Assembly (NCBI GenBank): GCA_033064195.1
Contig: JARBJD010000005.1
Location: 496,001 to 560,000 of the forward strand
Direction: 5' to 3'
Source of the DNA: Blattamonas nauphoetae
Taxonomy: Eukaryota; Preaxostyla; Oxymonadida
Length of the DNA stretch: 64,000 nucleotides
This document shows, piece after piece, positions 61,594 through 64,000 of the stretch. A model generated the notes under the pieces. That model had not been told where the DNA came from. It did no database searches and saw only the letters and a list, made by a program, of their open reading frames with translations. Position numbers and translations under genes: made by a program. How positions within the stretch are numbered: the first letter of the stretch is position 1; each line of letters opens with the position of its first letter.

Positions 61594-64000
61594 TATCAAT
61601 TGTCCAGTCCAACGCTGGCACCGTCCAATCCAATTAACATGCCAACTCTACTCCTCATATTCAACACATTTTCCTGATAGATCGGGAAAAGGGCGTTTGA
61701 TCAAAAGTGTTGGGGAAAACACACAATTTCCTCCGAATCGATTTTCAAAAGAAATCATCGATGGATGTAAGACAAAGTGAAGTTTGCAATTTTCCATTCT
61801 CCCCCCTCTCAAACAGGTTCTCTCACATAGACTCGCTCGATTACCTACAGGGTTCCGATTACCTACAGGGGTAATACATGCCAGAGGTTGTGGGATGGCG
61901 GTTTTCATTGAGATCATGACTTCACTCTTGGCTTGCAGATCCATAAACAACTCCTTGAGGGAGGAAAAGCGGGAGAGGGGAGTTCCATATTGAAAACGAG
62001 GAGAAACTGGGAAATCAATCCCATAATCCGAGAAGGAGAGAGGAATGGAATCGAAAGATGAAATAGTGGAGTCTGTAAGACAATGCGGTTGAGAACTGAT
62101 CGACTGAATAGCAGACGTCGAGATCTGTTTTGTGTCGAAACCAGAAAAGGAGAGATCGCTGGCGAATGTGGTGATTCCTGGTTGATCGGTCTGGTTCCCA
62201 ACATTGTCTGAGAAATACACACTCGACAACTTCACAACACACGAACTCCCCGATGACGAGAAGGAGAGACAACCAGAACAGCCAGAAGAGACACAGCGAG
62301 CAAAGTCAGAATCGGAAATCAAAACAGTTCTACTCGTCGACGAGTCAATCACACTTCCTCCATTTCCCACTTCTCTCTTCATCTCCATCACCCAACATCG
62401 AGACATCGTCAAGGAACACGATCCAGTCAGAGAGATCGCTGGTGACGATGTCAGAGTGATCGTGTTCAGAACACACAAATGGAACGTCGCTGAGCCAGAT
62501 GAGAAAGAAAAGAGGTCAGTGTTGTGCGATGTGATTCCTTCAATCCAAACATTCGCCAGTCGAACATTGGCTGTTGATGATTCCATTCCAAGAATCGGAG
62601 AGTCCACTGAGAGAGGGAGGAGGGAGAGAGACGTGAGGGAGAAGTTTGCATTCCCATCAACTGACAACGACAGTTCCACAATCGTGAATGTCGAGCTGTT
62701 TCTGTCCCATCCACTCCCAACAAACTCAACTGACTACGATAGGGACGAAACAGATTCTGAGAATCGTCCAACTCCAACATTCACTTTGTTGAATCCTGTT
62801 TTCGTCGTTTCGGAAGCCGAGATCACTGCTATCACGGTTGACATCGTCTTGCATGGTGTCGCTTCCAAACACATCTCTCCATCTCCATCCTCACTCATCC
62901 ACCATTCACCAGCGGCTGTTGGCAGAGAAGTAGTTGTGGGATTTGGTAAGAGAGTCTCTTCATTTTCCACATTTCCGTTGTTCGTCTCGCTGTTAAAAAA
63001 TGCAATCTTGGGGCTCACAGATGTTGATGTGCAGCCGACCATCGAGTTCAGAACGAGATTCGCGCTTGATGCTCCCATTCCGATGTCATTCACTCGATAA
63101 TGAGCGAGTGTGGGGTTGGTTGTTGAGTATGTCTGATTGGCGTGGTTGTTCACAAAATGGACATCTTCAAGATTCGCCAAACGCGACCAATAAAAATGGA
63201 TTGCTCCTCCTTGTTGAGCTGCAGTGTTGTTTTCGAAGAGGCAGTGGAACATGCGTGAATAAGAAGTTGAGATGAACAGCGAACCTCCATATGAATTCGC
63301 TGAATTGTGGCGGAAAATTGATGATGTGATCAGAACGATAGACGAGAGGGCATGGTCATAGACACAGGAACCGTGGCCAGTTGTGGCCTGTTTCTCGAAG
63401 ATGCAGTTGGTGATTGTGGCGAACGCAACGGACGACGAGAAGAGGAGTGCTCGGGTGCCAGTTGATGTCGATGTTGGAGGAGCAGTGAAGTTGCTCGATG
63501 CGAAGTGTGTGTTGGGGGAGGAAACGAAAGTGAACTGACTGACAGACGAGACAACTCCATCCGAACGAGAGAATGTCACGCTGCTCGTGTCAAACACGAA
63601 AAGGGGAAACACTTCTTTTTGAGCAGTGATATTCATCACTCCAACATGCCTTACCCCAACCACAATAGTGAACGAGCATCCAATAAACCTCAACGAACCG
63701 GAAAGCTCAGTGTATTCAATGATGTTGAACGACAAAAATGGGTTCGTCGATGTGAAGTGGCAGTTCTCGAAGTGTTGAGAAGTTTGCTGTGTCGAGAATT
63801 GAGTGCGGTCATCTGTCGATTGAACAGAAAAGTCGAACGATTCGGCATTTTGTGGGCGATCATTCACATTTGAGCATTCGATGAAGGTCGAGTTGAGAGA
63901 AAGGAGCGAGAGAGACGATCCAAGTCGAGGAACCACTGTCCCAAAGAGACAATTCTCGACTTCCCGAAATTCACTCCCAATCATACGGTCCGAAACGTGG

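Larger units (their letters stand above)
58407..61882. mobile_element. 3476-bp DNA transposon, non-autonomous, 8-bp target duplication
   Basis: Terminal inverted repeats start GGCATGTATTACCCCTGTAG on both ends (perfect for at least 22 bp), and the 8-bp sequence AGAGGTTG flanks the element on both sides (58399-58406 and 61883-61890). Inside the ends lie several copies of a subterminal unit GAACCCTGTAGG, three to five on the left and two on the right. An 8-bp duplication fits hAT, Merlin or some MULE elements; the terminal GG does not settle it. No transposase domain was found, so it is likely mobilised in trans. Cargo: a Lys/Glu-rich minus-strand frame (59523-59970), a short plus-strand frame (60102-60278) and a nested MITE. 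Confidence 0.85.
57848..64000 (-). pseudogene. truncated duplicate of the giant receptor gene, split by a transposon, runs off the right edge
   Basis: The sequence on 61883-64000 and 57862-58406 matches residues of about 270-1150 of the 3671-residue receptor in order and orientation, with long identical stretches. Three things suggest it is dead. First, an in-frame TAG at 62734-62736 replaces a Leu codon (the intact copy reads CTGTTGTTG there). Second, a 3476-bp element sits at 58407-61882; taking it out with one copy of its 8-bp target duplication restores the reading IPQPLHQMSFVTKK, the partner of IQQPLQHVVFLSKK in the intact gene. Third, the 3' end stops abruptly after HESTSKFGATFKG, so the other modules, the membrane span and the pseudokinase are missing. 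The 5' part lies beyond the window. A role as a donor for sequence exchange with the intact gene is possible but only inference. Confidence 0.85.

Noticed and set aside
62204-63100. 298-residue plus-strand frame
   Set aside because: Antisense of the receptor-gene duplicate; the same antisense frame also appears opposite the intact copy.

Overview
The window is eukaryotic nuclear DNA from a protist. Genes are long, carry GT-AG introns (most only about 29 to 59 nt) and use the standard stop codons. It holds a histone H4 gene, an eIF4G-like translation factor and a multi-exon DPH1 gene. The combination of very small introns, giant Ser/Thr-rich surface proteins with Cys-x-Cys modules, and receptor-type proteins ending in a kinase-like domain suggests a metamonad, perhaps an oxymonad/Preaxostyla flagellate. 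That placement is inference, not proof.

Layout. 1-14.3 kb: two long minus-strand genes, an eIF4G-like MIF4G-domain protein cut by the left edge, and a 2790-residue protein with an N-terminal helical region and a C-terminal degenerate kinase-like domain. 14.3-28.5 kb: a graveyard of DNA transposons (pogo/jerky-type DDE_1, Tc1/mariner-type, MULE-type), one reverse-transcriptase fossil, several direct and inverted repeats, and one best-preserved Tc1/mariner-like element with inverted arrays of a short motif at both ends. 28.3-28.5 kb: a tRNA-like repeat whose second copy lies at 57.7 kb. 28.6-34.5 kb: a large IQ/SFI1-like protein. 34.7-45 kb: a compact block of intron-bearing genes: a secreted Cys-module protein, DPH1, two unknown genes, a membrane protein, a stand-alone pseudokinase and a PDI-like protein that has lost its redox cysteines. 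45.1-56.1 kb: a 3671-residue receptor-like protein (signal peptide, eight Cys modules, one membrane span, cytoplasmic pseudokinase). 56.7 kb: a histone H4 with an altered tail. 57.8-64 kb: a truncated, stop-bearing duplicate of the giant receptor gene, split by a 3476-bp inserted element with a perfect 8-bp target duplication; that element carries a 781-bp TA-flanked MITE, which in turn contains a 403-bp inverted-repeat unit.

How the genes relate. The giant receptor, its broken duplicate and the small secreted relative share the Cys-module ectodomain. The receptor, the stand-alone 367-residue protein and the 2790-residue protein each end in a kinase-like fold without recognisable catalytic residues, suggesting a pseudokinase-rich signalling repertoire. 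Adjacent genes are not expected to form operons in such a genome, so neighbourhood is used here only as weak evidence.
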